Assembly (NCBI GenBank): GCA_964581385.1
Contig: CAZOOK010000020.1
Span: 1-64,000 of the forward strand
Source: CAZOOK01 sp964581385
GTDB taxonomy: Bacteria; Pseudomonadota; Gammaproteobacteria; Nevskiales; Nevskiaceae
DNA: 64,000 bases
Direction: 5' to 3'
The position numbers and the translations under genes are program-made. Each line of letters begins with the position of its first letter. Position 1 is the first letter of the stretch. Under the pieces are notes generated by a model that saw only the letters and a program-made list of their open reading frames with translations, did not search any database and was not told the origin of the DNA. This document shows positions 54,007-63,532 of this stretch, in pieces.

Positions 54007-54030
54007 CCGGATGCAGGACTGCGATGCGGC

Positions 54031-54285
54031 TCACGTATTGCCGGGTGTCGGCTCGTCAACTTCGCCGCTCTCCTGGATACGCACCGGACGCGCCGGCACG
54101 ATCGTCGAGATCGCGTGCTTGTAAACCATCTGACTGACCGTGTTCTTGAGCAGTACGACAAACTGGTCGAAGGATTCAACGTGTCCCTGAAGCTTGATGC
54201 CGTTGACGAGATAGATCGAAACCGGGATGCGTTCCTTACGCAGTGCGTTCAAAAACGGTTCCTGCAGGGTTTGGCCTTTTGACAT
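54031..54285 (-). CDS. hfq: RNA chaperone Hfq
   Basis: 84 aa from ATG 54285 (MSKGQTLQEPFLNALRKERI). Hexameric Sm-like protein that pairs small RNAs with mRNAs (family knowledge). Sm1 VSIYLVNGIKLQGHVESFDQFVVLL and Sm2 YKHAISTIVP are intact. The short C-terminal tail EVDEPTPGNT is acidic. AAGG lies before the ATG. Upstream in-frame codons to 54360 are AT-rich leader and were not used. Confidence 0.97.
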   Translation of the reverse strand: MSKGQTLQEPFLNALRKERIPVSIYLVNGIKLQGHVESFDQFVVLLKNTVSQMVYKHAISTIVPARPVRIQESGEVDEPTPGNT

Positions 54286-54324
54286 TTTTTTTGACCTTGA
54301 AATTGTCCTGAAATCTTTATTGGG

Positions 54325-54351
54325 AGACGCTAAAATTTTTTGAAAGACGCT
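54325..54351 (-). promoter_or_regulatory. Spaced direct repeats upstream of hfq
   Basis: AGACGCT occurs at 54325-54331 and 54345-54351, exactly 20 bp apart (about two helical turns), with an A/T-rich spacer. They lie in the 87-bp miaA-hfq gap, where a regulator could bind side by side on the DNA. No known site is matched. Confidence 0.35.
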
Positions 54352-54372
54352 TTTTGACATCGGCGGCGTCAG

Positions 54373-55401
54373 CTAATTCCGTAGGATATCACGCTGCGTT
54401 CCGGTTGCCGCCGCGGTGCAATCGAAATCCAGCAAGATGCGCTCAATAAGCCCCGTTAGGGCGGTTCCTGGCAGCCATTGCCAGCGTGATTCCGCGCGCA
54501 GCCACGTCATTTGTCTCTTGGCGTACTGGCGTGTCGCCGCAATTCCCCGTTGGATCGCTTCATTTAGTATGTATTCGCCGTCTAAATGTCGCCAAAGTTG
54601 GCGATAACCCACCGCGCGCATTGATGGGAGACCAATATGAAGATCGCCCCTTGCGCGCAAACTGTGAACCTCTTCGATGAAGCCCGCATCGATCATCTGC
54701 ATGAAGCGCGTCTCGATACGCGCATGCAAGTCGGAACGATCAGCCGGCGCAATGGCGTAGTGCAAAACCGGACCGCGCACACCTGCCGGTCGGGGCGCAC
54801 CGAACAGGGCGCTCGCCGACTGGCCGGTCAGCTCGAAAATCTCCAATGCGCGCTGGATGCGTTGTGCGTCGTTTGGGTGCAGGCGGGCGGCGGTAACAGC
54901 ATCGATCTCCGCGAGCCGCGTGTGCATGGCGGGCCAGCCGAGGCGGACGGCGGCAGCCTCAATGCGCGACCGCACCGTGGGATCAGCTGGCGGCAACTCG
55001 CTGAGCCCTTCAAACAACGCGCGAAAATAGAGCATGGTGCCTCCCACCAGCACCGGAATCCGTCCGCGGGCGCGAATGTCAGCGATGGCCGCTCCGGCAT
55101 CCGTCGCAAACCGCGCCGCCGAATACGCCTGCAACGGATCGACGATGTCGATCAAATGATGCGAAACCCGTGCCTGCATTTCGCGATCGGGCTTGGCCGT
55201 ACCGATGTCCATACCGAGATACACCTGTGCGGAATCGACACTGACGATCTCCGCGCCGCCCCGATCGGCAAGGCGTTCGCATAGCGCCAGCGCCAGTCGT
55301 GACTTGCCGGAGGCAGTCGGGCCAGCGATGGCGATCAGCGGGATATGAGAGAGGGATTCGGTGCCGGGCACGTTGTCAGTAGTGGATATTGGTTGCGCCA
55401 C
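54373..55401 (-). CDS. miaA: tRNA dimethylallyltransferase MiaA
   Basis: 342 aa. Adds the dimethylallyl group to A37 of tRNAs reading U-starting codons (family knowledge). Walker-type P-loop GPTASGKS (27-34), DSAQVYLGMDIGTAKPD, and the C-terminal RQYAKRQMTWLRAE. The start is GTG at 55401, directly after the mutL stop (TGA-GTG), indicating translational coupling. An ATG-start alternative lies further in and would remove the leading residues only. Confidence 0.95.
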   Translation of the reverse strand: MAQPISTTDNVPGTESLSHIPLIAIAGPTASGKSRLALALCERLADRGGAEIVSVDSAQVYLGMDIGTAKPDREMQARVSHHLIDIVDPLQAYSAARFATDAGAAIADIRARGRIPVLVGGTMLYFRALFEGLSELPPADPTVRSRIEAAAVRLGWPAMHTRLAEIDAVTAARLHPNDAQRIQRALEIFELTGQSASALFGAPRPAGVRGPVLHYAIAPADRSDLHARIETRFMQMIDAGFIEEVHSLRARGDLHIGLPSMRAVGYRQLWRHLDGEYILNEAIQRGIAATRQYAKRQMTWLRAESRWQWLPGTALTGLIERILLDFDCTAAATGTQRDILRN

Positions 55402-57219
55402 TCATCGCCCGCGCAGGAACAGCCGATCGAGGTCGGATTTTGCAACCTGAACCCAGGTTGGCCGGCCATGGTTGCACTGGCCGGACAATTCCGTTGCTTC
55501 CATATCGCGCAGCAGCGCGTCCATTTCCGGTAATGTCAGGCGCCGATTGGCCTTGATGGCGGCACGGCAGGCCATGTTCGCCAGCACGCGATGCTGCGCA
55601 TCGAGCGCTTCGCGGAAATGCTCGCGACTGTCGGCATCATCATCGTCGCGGCCGAGCGAGCGAATCAGCGCCGCGACATCCGTGCGGGCGAGAAGCGACG
55701 GCAAGGCACGAACGGCAACCGATTCGATACCGGCACGATCGAGGACAATGCCGATGCGCTCAAATGCCTCGCGTTCGGTGTCGAGCCGATCGGCCTCCGC
55801 CTCACCGGTCCGGATCACCTGCGGTACGAGTAAGGTCTGTGCGGGAATCCGCCCAGCGGCCAGTTCAGTCTTGAATCGCTCGTAGACGACCCGTTCATGC
55901 GCGGCGTGCGCGTCCACCAGCACCAGCCCTTGCCGATTCTCGGCAAGGATGAATACACCGTGCAGCTGTGACAGGGCGCGTCCGAGGGAATGCTCTTCGA
56001 GAACTTCGGCCGCAGCGCCGACGGGATCCTGCTCCCGCGACAGCTGCGCATAGAGCGGCCACGCCGTCGCGCCGATCCCGGGCGCTGGCTCGCGAATCGT
56101 CGCCGACGCCGGCAAGCGTGAGGGAAAGTTTGCATAGCGCATCGGCGTCTGCACCGACATCACGGGATCCGCCGGGGTCTCGGCCAGCACCACGCGATGA
56201 TGCAGCTCCGGATCGGGCCGCACGCGCCGCAGTACCTGATGCACACAGCCAAACAGGAAGTCGTGGATCTGCGCGGACTGGCGGAAACGCACTTCGGTTT
56301 TCGCTGGATGGACATTGACATCGACAGCAGCGGGATCGATCTCCAGAAACAATACGAACGCCGGATAGCGGGTGCTGTGCAGCACATCGTCATAAGCGCG
56401 GCGCAGCGCATGACCGAGCAATTTGTCGCGCACGCTGCGGCCATTCACGTAGAAGAACTGCAAATCCGGCTGCGTACGCGCAAAGCTCGGCAGAGCCACC
56501 CAGCCGGACAGGCGCAGACCAGTGCGCGATTCGTCGAACTGAATTGCATTGGCGGCAAATTCCTCGCCGCAGACCGCGGCCAGCCGCGCCGCCAGGGAGA
56601 GCGCATCCGTCGCAGGAGCAAGATCGAGCACACGGCGACCGTTGTGCCGCAAAGTCAGGTGCAGATCGGCGCGCGACAACGCGAGCCGCCTCGCAAGCTG
56701 ATCGATATGCCGGAATTCGGTGGACTCTGCACGCATGAATTTGCGGCGCGCGGGCGTGTTGAAAAACAGGTCGCGAATTTCGATGCTGGTACCGGTCGCG
56801 TGCGCGGCCGCCTGCGGCGCGGAATCGTCGATCGCACCCGCTCCGCGCAGACTCCAGCCGTGGTCTTCGTCGACCGTGCGTGACACCAGCAGCAAGCGCG
56901 AAACCGAGAGGATGCTCGGCAAGGCTTCGCCGCGGAATCCGAAACTGGCGACACGTTCCAGATCGTCGAGGCTGGCGATTTTGCTGGTCGCATGGCGCGT
57001 CAACGCCAGCGCCAATTCGTTGCGCGCGATACCGGCACCATCGTCGCGGATGCGGATCAATCCCAGCCCGCCTTGCTCGACATCAATCTCGACTCGCCGT
57101 GCGCCGGCATCGAGACTGTTCTCGACCAGTTCCTTCACCACCGCCGCCGGCCGCTCGACGACCTCGCCGGCCGCGATCTGGTTGATGAGCTGCTCGGGCA
57201 ACACGTGAATGGTGCTCAC
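55402..57219 (-). CDS. mutL: DNA mismatch repair protein MutL (endonuclease type)
   Basis: 605 aa. The GHKL ATPase N-terminus has IAAGEVVERPAAVVKELVENSLDAGA, DDGAGI and GFRGEALPSI. The C-terminal domain keeps the endonuclease motif DAHAAHERVVYE (D-x-H-A-x2-E-x4-E, starting at residue 436), the ACR motif (550-552) and CNHGRP (from 582), so it should nick DNA itself. This is the form found in bacteria that lack MutH. Its stop abuts the miaA start. Confidence 0.95.
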   Translation of the reverse strand: MSTIHVLPEQLINQIAAGEVVERPAAVVKELVENSLDAGARRVEIDVEQGGLGLIRIRDDGAGIARNELALALTRHATSKIASLDDLERVASFGFRGEALPSILSVSRLLLVSRTVDEDHGWSLRGAGAIDDSAPQAAAHATGTSIEIRDLFFNTPARRKFMRAESTEFRHIDQLARRLALSRADLHLTLRHNGRRVLDLAPATDALSLAARLAAVCGEEFAANAIQFDESRTGLRLSGWVALPSFARTQPDLQFFYVNGRSVRDKLLGHALRRAYDDVLHSTRYPAFVLFLEIDPAAVDVNVHPAKTEVRFRQSAQIHDFLFGCVHQVLRRVRPDPELHHRVVLAETPADPVMSVQTPMRYANFPSRLPASATIREPAPGIGATAWPLYAQLSREQDPVGAAAEVLEEHSLGRALSQLHGVFILAENRQGLVLVDAHAAHERVVYERFKTELAAGRIPAQTLLVPQVIRTGEAEADRLDTEREAFERIGIVLDRAGIESVAVRALPSLLARTDVAALIRSLGRDDDDADSREHFREALDAQHRVLANMACRAAIKANRRLTLPEMDALLRDMEATELSGQCNHGRPTWVQVAKSDLDRLFLRGR

Positions 57220-57350
57220 CGGCGCACCTCACAGGCCGGCATCAGGCGAGGACTCGAACGAACAACGCCCGCAGTGCGACTGCAGCCGGAGCTGGGAGGC
57301 ACGAAGAAGATTTTCCGCGGGACGGACGCGCACATTGTGCGCGCAGGATA

Positions 57351-58751
57351 TCAGTCGTGACGTGTATCGGCTGCGTTGAAACTGACCGCGCGGACCGGCT
57401 CAACTCCACCGCTACCGGCGAGTCCAACCGGAACCGGTTTCGCACGCGCTGGCGATGCCGATGCGACCTGCTGCTGCGGACGATAGTTGGAGAAATAGCC
57501 GCGAATGCCATCCAACAGCGAAGCGGCCAGCCGATCCTGGTATTCGGCACTGCCGAGCAGTGCTTCCTCGCGGGCATTGCTGATATAGGCGGTTTCCACC
57601 AGCACCGATGGGATATCCGGCGACTTCAGCACCATGAAACCAGCCTGCTGCACTTGCGGCTTCTGCAGCGCATTGATGCGGCCCAGCGAATCGAGCATGC
57701 GGCCGCCGAGATCGAAGCTGGCTTCCATGGTCGCGGTCTGTGAAATGTCGATCAGCACGGCAGCGACGCGATCATCCTTGTCGTGCAAATCGACACCGCC
57801 GACCAAGTCGGCCGCGTTTTCGTGGCTGGCTAGCCAGCGCGCCTGCTCGCTGGAAGCGCCATGCTCGGACAGGACATATACCGCCGTACCGCGCATGGCG
57901 TGATCGTTATTGGCGTTGCAGTGGATGGAAACCAGCAGGTCTGCCTCCGCCGTGCGTGCCTTGACCGTGCGCGTGCGCAATCCAACGTAGTAATCCCCGT
58001 CCCGAGTCAGCACCGCTTTCATGCCCGGCTGCGCGTTCACCAAGCGTGCGAGCTTGCGCGCGATCGCCAGCGTTACATCCTTCTCTTCGAGGCCGTTGGG
58101 ACCGTGGGCGCCAGGATCGTCACCACCATGGCCGGGATCGATGGCGATAACGATCGGCTTTTCGTGCGACGAAGATACCGGGATCGCCGCCGGTGCAACT
58201 GAAGCAGCCGCCACTGCGGATGCGCGCGGGGACGGTGCGGCAGCAGGCGCTGGTGCGGCAGGAACTAATGGGGACGGCGAAGAAGGCACAGACGACGGTG
58301 CCGTGACGCCCGCCGGTGCGGAGTTCGCGGGTGCCGACAGCGAATCGCCGGCCGCTCCCGAAGAAGAGTCAGCGCCGCGCGGGTAAAGATCCACGATCAG
58401 CCGATATCCATAGCCGCCACCCGCCGCCATCTCAAAGCTTTTGGGCGCAACCGGTGATGCAACTTCGAGCACCAGGCGCACACCCTTGTCGTGCGGACCG
58501 GTGCGAACACCACGCACCACGCCCCTGGGTGAAAACCCATGCGCGAATTTGCCGCCACGCTGGGCCTGCGGCAGATCGATTACTACACGATCAGGGTTAT
58601 CGAGCGTGAAGATGTTGTAACTGCTGCGAGTGCCCAGATCGAGCACAACACGCGTGCTGTCCGGGCCATCCCAGAGGCGCATATCGCGCAGCACAGCGGC
58701 GTCCGATGTCGCGGAACTCAGCGCGATCAAGCTCGCCAGCAATATGCGCAT
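57351..58751 (-). CDS. amiC: N-acetylmuramoyl-L-alanine amidase (AmiB/AmiC type, AMIN domain)
   Basis: 466 aa from ATG 58751, preceded by GGAGGGAGGG. Signal peptide about 1-18. The AMIN domain (about 22-130) targets the septum (VLDLGTRSSYNIFTL, DRVVIDLP). A Pro/Ala/Ser-rich linker (about 140-205) leads to the Amidase_3 zinc domain: AIDPGHGGDDPGAHG, the E in NGLEEKDVTLAI, and SIHCNANND. Cleaves peptide side chains from peptidoglycan in daughter-cell separation (family knowledge). The family name amiB would do equally well. It is first of the minus-strand run to purA; no tsaE precedes it. Confidence 0.9.
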   Translation of the reverse strand: MRILLASLIALSSATSDAAVLRDMRLWDGPDSTRVVLDLGTRSSYNIFTLDNPDRVVIDLPQAQRGGKFAHGFSPRGVVRGVRTGPHDKGVRLVLEVASPVAPKSFEMAAGGGYGYRLIVDLYPRGADSSSGAAGDSLSAPANSAPAGVTAPSSVPSSPSPLVPAAPAPAAAPSPRASAVAAASVAPAAIPVSSSHEKPIVIAIDPGHGGDDPGAHGPNGLEEKDVTLAIARKLARLVNAQPGMKAVLTRDGDYYVGLRTRTVKARTAEADLLVSIHCNANNDHAMRGTAVYVLSEHGASSEQARWLASHENAADLVGGVDLHDKDDRVAAVLIDISQTATMEASFDLGGRMLDSLGRINALQKPQVQQAGFMVLKSPDIPSVLVETAYISNAREEALLGSAEYQDRLAASLLDGIRGYFSNYRPQQQVASASPARAKPVPVGLAGSGGVEPVRAVSFNAADTRHD

Positions 58752-58887
58752 GCCCTCCCTCCGGCGGATGCCGACCATCTCCAAGATACGGCCTAAATCC
58801 ATACCTTGCAAGTTTCCCTATGATAATCAGCTGCTCACGAAAACTATTTAAAGTCCGATCGAAAGGATCCAACCCGCCGATTGAAGG

Positions 58888-61125
58888 TCAGCCGCCGCCC
58901 GAGCTGCCGGCCGCCATAAAATGAGAATCGTCATCCGATTCCTCGGCGATTTCGCCATCGAAATCGTCGTCGTGCATGGCTCCGGCGCTCCTTGCTGTGA
59001 GCTTGAATCGTGCGACGACGGTACGCAGTTTGTCCGCGCGCTCAGCAAGCGACGCGCTGGAGGCGGCCACTTCCTCGACGAGCGCAGAGTTCTGTTGATT
59101 GATCGATTCCAGATCGCTGATTGCCTGACTGATCTGCTTCAGGCCACTTGATTGCTCATGTGCCGAATTCGCGGCTTCCTTGGCAAGTCTGGCGATGTTT
59201 CCGCTCGACGACGTGATGGCTTCCAACTGCCGGGCGGATTCGCTGACCAGACGGTTGCCTTCGCTGACGCGATCGCCAGTCGAGGAAATCAGGCCGCGAA
59301 TCTGCTTGGCAGACTCGGTTGTGCGGCGCGCCAGACTGCGTACTTCGTTGGCGACCACCGCGAATCCGCGTCCATGATCGCCGGCGCGCGCGGCCTCGAC
59401 CGCGGCGTTCAGAGACAACAAGTTGGTCTGGAATGCAATGGAATCGATGATGCCGATGATGTCGGCGATGCGCCGGCTGGCGTCGGTGATCGCGCCCATC
59501 GATGAGCCGGCCTGCCGCACGACTTCGGCGCCGCTGCACGCTACATCCGCGGCCTGCAGGGTGATTTCGCTGGTCTCGCGGCTGTTGTTGGCCGCCGACT
59601 CCGCACTGGCGAGCAGCTTCTCGATGCTGGCGGCGCTTTCCTCAAGACCGGAGGCTTGCCGTTCCGTGCGCGTTGAAAGATCGCTGTTGCCGTGCGCAAT
59701 GTCATCGACGCCCATCCCCACTTCTTCGGCGGTCAGCGAGACCTCGCGCAACACGTTCGCGAGGCTGTCCAGCGAGGAATTCAGCGCATCGGTCACGGCG
59801 CGCAAAGATCCTTCGAACTCGCCGCTCGCGCGGCGGGTGAGATCGCCTTCGGCGAGCGCGTGCGTTGTTGCGCTGATCTCCGCGAACGCGCGATCGAGCG
59901 CGTCGAGCGAGTTGTTCACCGCGCGCTTCAAAGTGTCGAGATCACCAGGCACATCGATACTGATGCGACGGCTGAAATCGCCTTCGGCGGCGGCGCCCAG
60001 GCTCAATTTCAGTGCACCCAGAGCGCCTTGCAATAGTGTCATTGCGCGATCGACTTTGTGGCGTGATTCGCCTTCGACATCGGCGCTCATACGTGCCGAG
60101 AAATCGCCGCGTGACAGCGCGTCCATGACCGCGTCGAGAGCGTCCATGGTCCGCTGCACACTGTCAGCACTGCTATTGACGCCGGTCTTGAGCTTGGCCA
60201 GATCGCCAGGCAAGTTCGCCGTCATGCGCACCGAAAAGTCGCCACGGGCGACAGCGCCGAGCACCGTGTTGGTTTCAGCGATCGCGGCATTCAGATCCTC
60301 GAGCAGCGAATTGAACGCGGTACACATGTCTGCAATTTCATCGCGGCCGTCCGTAACCACCTTGACCGCGAAGTTACCTCTCGCGACCTCCGCGATCGCC
60401 GCCTTCAGCTGTTCGATCGGCATGCGGATCGCACGCCCGACTACCATCGCCGCACCGGCCAGCAGCAGGGACAGCGTAAGAACAATGACAAGTCCAACTT
60501 GCGTCGCGGTCGTCGAGCGCTTTGAGGCCACGCCGAGGCTTTCGGTGAACTGGACCTGGCTGTCCTCGTCAAGCTTGCGCAGCGCTGAGCGCGTCTGCTC
60601 GTAGACTTTCTGCCGTTCCGCACCGATCTTTTGCAGAGCCATCAGATCCGAACCGCCGGTATTGGAAATAACCGCCTTGACCGCGTCCGAGCTGACGGCA
60701 ACGTAGTGATCCCACAGGCCCAGCAGTTCCTTGACGCGGCCGGCGTAAGCTGGATCCTTGTCCGAGATCGACTGGAGCGACTTGCGAACCTCACCCGCCT
60801 GCTTGTGCGCGTCATCGAGTTCAAACTCGTCCTTGTCGCCGAGCGCCTGCAGAAATGTGGTCTGCACTTCCACCAGTCCGACATTTACGCTGCCGACAAG
60901 CGTCAGAACCGGCAGCGTGCGCGCCGAGAAATCGTTCAGCACGTTGGAGGTGTTGCGCGACACTGCGACGGTAAACAAGCAATAAGCAAAAAAAGCAACC
61001 AGCGCGACCGCCGGAACAATGATGATTTTGGTGCGGATGGAGACAAAGCCAAGCGAACGCGACAGCTTATCCAGCCATCGTACGGGCGCGTTCAGGGACT
61101 GTGCGCTTATATTGGAAACGCTCAT
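58888..61125 (-). CDS. Methyl-accepting chemotaxis protein with a five-unit HAMP array
   Basis: 745 aa. TM1 about 33-54, a periplasmic four-helix-type sensor (about 55-205), TM2 about 207-229, then five HAMP-like units marked by RGNF (249), RGDF (294), RGDF (339), EGDF (381) and EGDL (426), at spacings of 45, 45, 42 and 45 residues. The signalling domain tip is IDSIAFQTNLLSLNAAVEAARAGDHGRGFAVVANEVRSLA (about 560-599, split here by eye). No C-terminal NWETF pentapeptide; the tail is acidic then Gly/Ser-rich. The ligand is unknown. A sigma-28 promoter lies upstream, so it belongs to the flagellar regulon. Confidence 0.93.
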   Translation of the reverse strand: MSVSNISAQSLNAPVRWLDKLSRSLGFVSIRTKIIIVPAVALVAFFAYCLFTVAVSRNTSNVLNDFSARTLPVLTLVGSVNVGLVEVQTTFLQALGDKDEFELDDAHKQAGEVRKSLQSISDKDPAYAGRVKELLGLWDHYVAVSSDAVKAVISNTGGSDLMALQKIGAERQKVYEQTRSALRKLDEDSQVQFTESLGVASKRSTTATQVGLVIVLTLSLLLAGAAMVVGRAIRMPIEQLKAAIAEVARGNFAVKVVTDGRDEIADMCTAFNSLLEDLNAAIAETNTVLGAVARGDFSVRMTANLPGDLAKLKTGVNSSADSVQRTMDALDAVMDALSRGDFSARMSADVEGESRHKVDRAMTLLQGALGALKLSLGAAAEGDFSRRISIDVPGDLDTLKRAVNNSLDALDRAFAEISATTHALAEGDLTRRASGEFEGSLRAVTDALNSSLDSLANVLREVSLTAEEVGMGVDDIAHGNSDLSTRTERQASGLEESAASIEKLLASAESAANNSRETSEITLQAADVACSGAEVVRQAGSSMGAITDASRRIADIIGIIDSIAFQTNLLSLNAAVEAARAGDHGRGFAVVANEVRSLARRTTESAKQIRGLISSTGDRVSEGNRLVSESARQLEAITSSSGNIARLAKEAANSAHEQSSGLKQISQAISDLESINQQNSALVEEVAASSASLAERADKLRTVVARFKLTARSAGAMHDDDFDGEIAEESDDDSHFMAAGSSGGG

Positions 61126-61204
61126 TGGCGGTGTGCGCCCTCCAGGCGACTACGTGCAGTTGCGTCCCACGCAATATCCGCACGCATTAAATAGCTTGTG
61201 GGGT

Positions 61205-61231
61205 TTATCGGCCGTGGCCTATACAGCTTTA
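61205..61231 (-). promoter_or_regulatory. Sigma-28 (FliA) promoter for the MCP gene
   Basis: On the minus strand, TAAAGCTG (61231-61224), then an 11-bp spacer, then GCCGATAA (61212-61205). The enteric consensus is TAAAGTTT-N11-GCCGATAA, so the -10 is exact, the spacer exact and the -35 matches at 6 of 8. It lies about 80 bp before the MCP ATG. This is the clearest promoter in the window. Confidence 0.85.
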
Positions 61232-61295
61232 ACGGCGGCGTTAGCGGAGGTTTGCTGGCGCGAAAACAGGCGCCCACATCACCCAATGACAGGCC

Positions 61296-61793
61296 CTAGC
61301 GCAATGACTGGCGAGCCCGGCGCGGACGTTCAGCCACGCTGAATCCATGGCCATGATCCAGCAGATACTCCAGCCAGCGGGTCAACATGTGGTTGCGCGC
61401 CCACTGGTCGTGCAGAAAACGGCCGGCTTCGGGGTCGTTGTCGTCGGCCGCCAGCCATGGCGCACGCCGTCCGCAGCGCAGTGCTTCGGCGACACGCGCG
61501 TCGCGGTAAACCCTCACCCATAGGTCCGGCGCGAGCCGCTTGCCGCCGTCGCTATCGTCAAACTCGTAGGTCAGGCGCACTTCCGAGGTGTACGGTGCAC
61601 GTTCGACGACCGTGAGATGCAACGGCAGATCGGATGCGCTGCGCGACACCGCGCGATCGAACGGAAAATCGAGTTCGGGCACCAACCGTTCCAGCAAGCG
61701 GTAGTTGCGCTCGTAGAGCTCGATCAAATGCGCAAGCCGCCGCGGCTGGCCGCAGCAGGGACAACGGTCGGCGTAGGCGATACCGATGAACAT
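61296..61793 (-). CDS. DUF1249 family protein
   Basis: 165 aa from ATG 61793. The motif YERNYRLLERLVPELD and the central VVERAPYTSEVRLTYEF with LAPDLWVRVYRDARVAE are DUF1249 hallmarks; the C-terminal LHDQWARNHMLTRWLEYLLDHGHGF is also typical. Two cysteines (CPCC) near the N-terminus may bind metal. The function is unknown. It is divergent from the phosphoglucomutase gene with a 61-bp gap; in relatives it sits near cpdA/parE, not here. Confidence 0.85.
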   Translation of the reverse strand: MFIGIAYADRCPCCGQPRRLAHLIELYERNYRLLERLVPELDFPFDRAVSRSASDLPLHLTVVERAPYTSEVRLTYEFDDSDGGKRLAPDLWVRVYRDARVAEALRCGRRAPWLAADDNDPEAGRFLHDQWARNHMLTRWLEYLLDHGHGFSVAERPRRARQSLR

Positions 61794-61854
61794 GCGCGAA
61801 CTATAAGATAGCAGTCGTGATCCGCGCCATTTGCGCGAATAATGAAGGCCAGAA

Positions 61855-63486
61855 ATGCCGATTCGCGAAATCTCGACCAAGCCGTACAGCGACCAGAAAT
61901 CGGGCACTGCCGGTCTGCGTAAAAAAGTCGCGGTGTTCCAGCAACCGCACTATCTCGAAAATTTCCTGCAGTCGATCTTCGACGTGGAACCGGGATTGCG
62001 CGGCAACACACTTATCATCGGCGGCGACGGTCGTTTCTACAACCGCGAGGCGATTTATATTGCGGTGGCGATGGCGGTCGCCAACGGCGTCGCCCGCGTG
62101 GTGGTTGGACAAGGAGGCATGCTTTCCACACCGGCCGCGTCGAATCTGATCCGCGCGCGCAACGCCGCCGGCGGCTTGCTGTTCACCGCCAGCCATAATC
62201 CAGCCGGGCCGGACGGCGATTTCGGCATCAAATTCAACATCGCCGGCGGCGGTCAGGCCAACGAGGCGCTGACCGACCGCATCCACGAGCACAGCAGACA
62301 GATCAGCCGCTACCGCATCGCCGACAACGGCGGGCTCGACATCGACCGGCGCGGCACGCAAAAGCTCGATGCCACGGAAGTCGAAATCGTCGATTGTGTG
62401 GATGACTACGCCGCTTTGATGCAGAAGCTGTTCGATTTCGACTGCATCCGCGATTGGCTGAAGAAAAACCATTCGGTGCGCTTCGACGCGATGCATGCCG
62501 TCACCGGCCCCTACGCGCAACGCATCCTGGTTGATCAACTCGGCGCGCCAATAGCATCTGTACAGAATGCCTGCCCGCTGGAGGATTTCGGCGGCGGCCA
62601 TCCCGACCCGAACCTGATTTACGCGAAACACCTGCTCGATCTGGCCATGAGCGACGGCGCTCCGGATCTGATCGGTGCCAGCGATGGCGATGGTGATCGC
62701 AACATGATCCTTGGCCGCGGCATCTTCATTTCTCCCGGCGATTCGCTGGCGATGCTCGCCGCCCACCTGCACCGCCTGCCGGGCTACAAAAGCGGGTTGG
62801 TAGGCGTCGCGCGATCGATGCCGACCTGCCGCGCCGTGGACCGTGTCGCCCAGGCACTGGGCATCCCTTGCTTTGAAACGCCGACCGGCTGGAAATTCTT
62901 CTGCAATCTGCTCGACGCCAATCGCGTGACGTTGTGCGGCGAGGAAAGCTTCGGCACCAGTTCCAACCACACCCGCGAAAAGGACGGCCTCTGGGCGGTA
63001 CTGGCTTGGATTAATGTTCTTGCGGCCAGCGGGCTATCGATGCGCGATCTGGCGCAGCAACATTGGCAGAAATTCGGCCGCCACTATTTCGTCCGCCACG
63101 ACTACGAAGAGCTACCGGCCGCTGCCGCCAATTCGGTCATGCAGGGGCTGTCGGCGCGCATGACCTCCATGGTCGGAAACCGGTTTGGCGACTGGACGGT
63201 GACGCTCGCCGATGAGTTTGCCTATACCGATCCGATCGACGGCAGCCGCACGGCCGGCCAAGGTCTGCGCATCGTGTTCGGTGATGCCGCGCGCATCGTC
63301 GTGCGGCTGTCCGGCACCGGAACCAGCGGCGCAACACTGCGGCTCTACCTCGAACGCTATGAAAATGCGCCGGCAGAGCTGGCCCGCAATCCTGGGGAAA
63401 TGCTGGCCCCGCTGGCGGGCATCATTGCCGAGATCGGCCGCATCGCCGAATTGACGGGGCGAAAAGAGCCCGATGTAGTCACTTAA
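61855..63486 (+). CDS. pgm: Phosphoglucomutase (alpha-D-glucose phosphate specific)
   Basis: 543 aa. Interconverts glucose 1- and 6-phosphate, feeding glycogen or sugar-nucleotide synthesis (family knowledge). The phosphoserine loop is TASHNP with Ser113, the metal loop DGDGDRN (277-283), the sugar-specificity loop GEESFG (from 362) and the phosphate loop RLSGTGTSG (from 484). The N-terminal PYSDQKSGTAGLRKK places it with the eukaryotic-like alpha-PGM group. The gene symbol is by family. It is followed by an ECF sigma gene with a 46-bp gap. Confidence 0.95.
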   Translation: MPIREISTKPYSDQKSGTAGLRKKVAVFQQPHYLENFLQSIFDVEPGLRGNTLIIGGDGRFYNREAIYIAVAMAVANGVARVVVGQGGMLSTPAASNLIRARNAAGGLLFTASHNPAGPDGDFGIKFNIAGGGQANEALTDRIHEHSRQISRYRIADNGGLDIDRRGTQKLDATEVEIVDCVDDYAALMQKLFDFDCIRDWLKKNHSVRFDAMHAVTGPYAQRILVDQLGAPIASVQNACPLEDFGGGHPDPNLIYAKHLLDLAMSDGAPDLIGASDGDGDRNMILGRGIFISPGDSLAMLAAHLHRLPGYKSGLVGVARSMPTCRAVDRVAQALGIPCFETPTGWKFFCNLLDANRVTLCGEESFGTSSNHTREKDGLWAVLAWINVLAASGLSMRDLAQQHWQKFGRHYFVRHDYEELPAAAANSVMQGLSARMTSMVGNRFGDWTVTLADEFAYTDPIDGSRTAGQGLRIVFGDAARIVVRLSGTGTSGATLRLYLERYENAPAELARNPGEMLAPLAGIIAEIGRIAELTGRKEPDVVT

Positions 63487-63532
63487 TCCTATTGGGCGTT
63501 AACGGGCCGGATTTACTGACATAATTTGGCCC

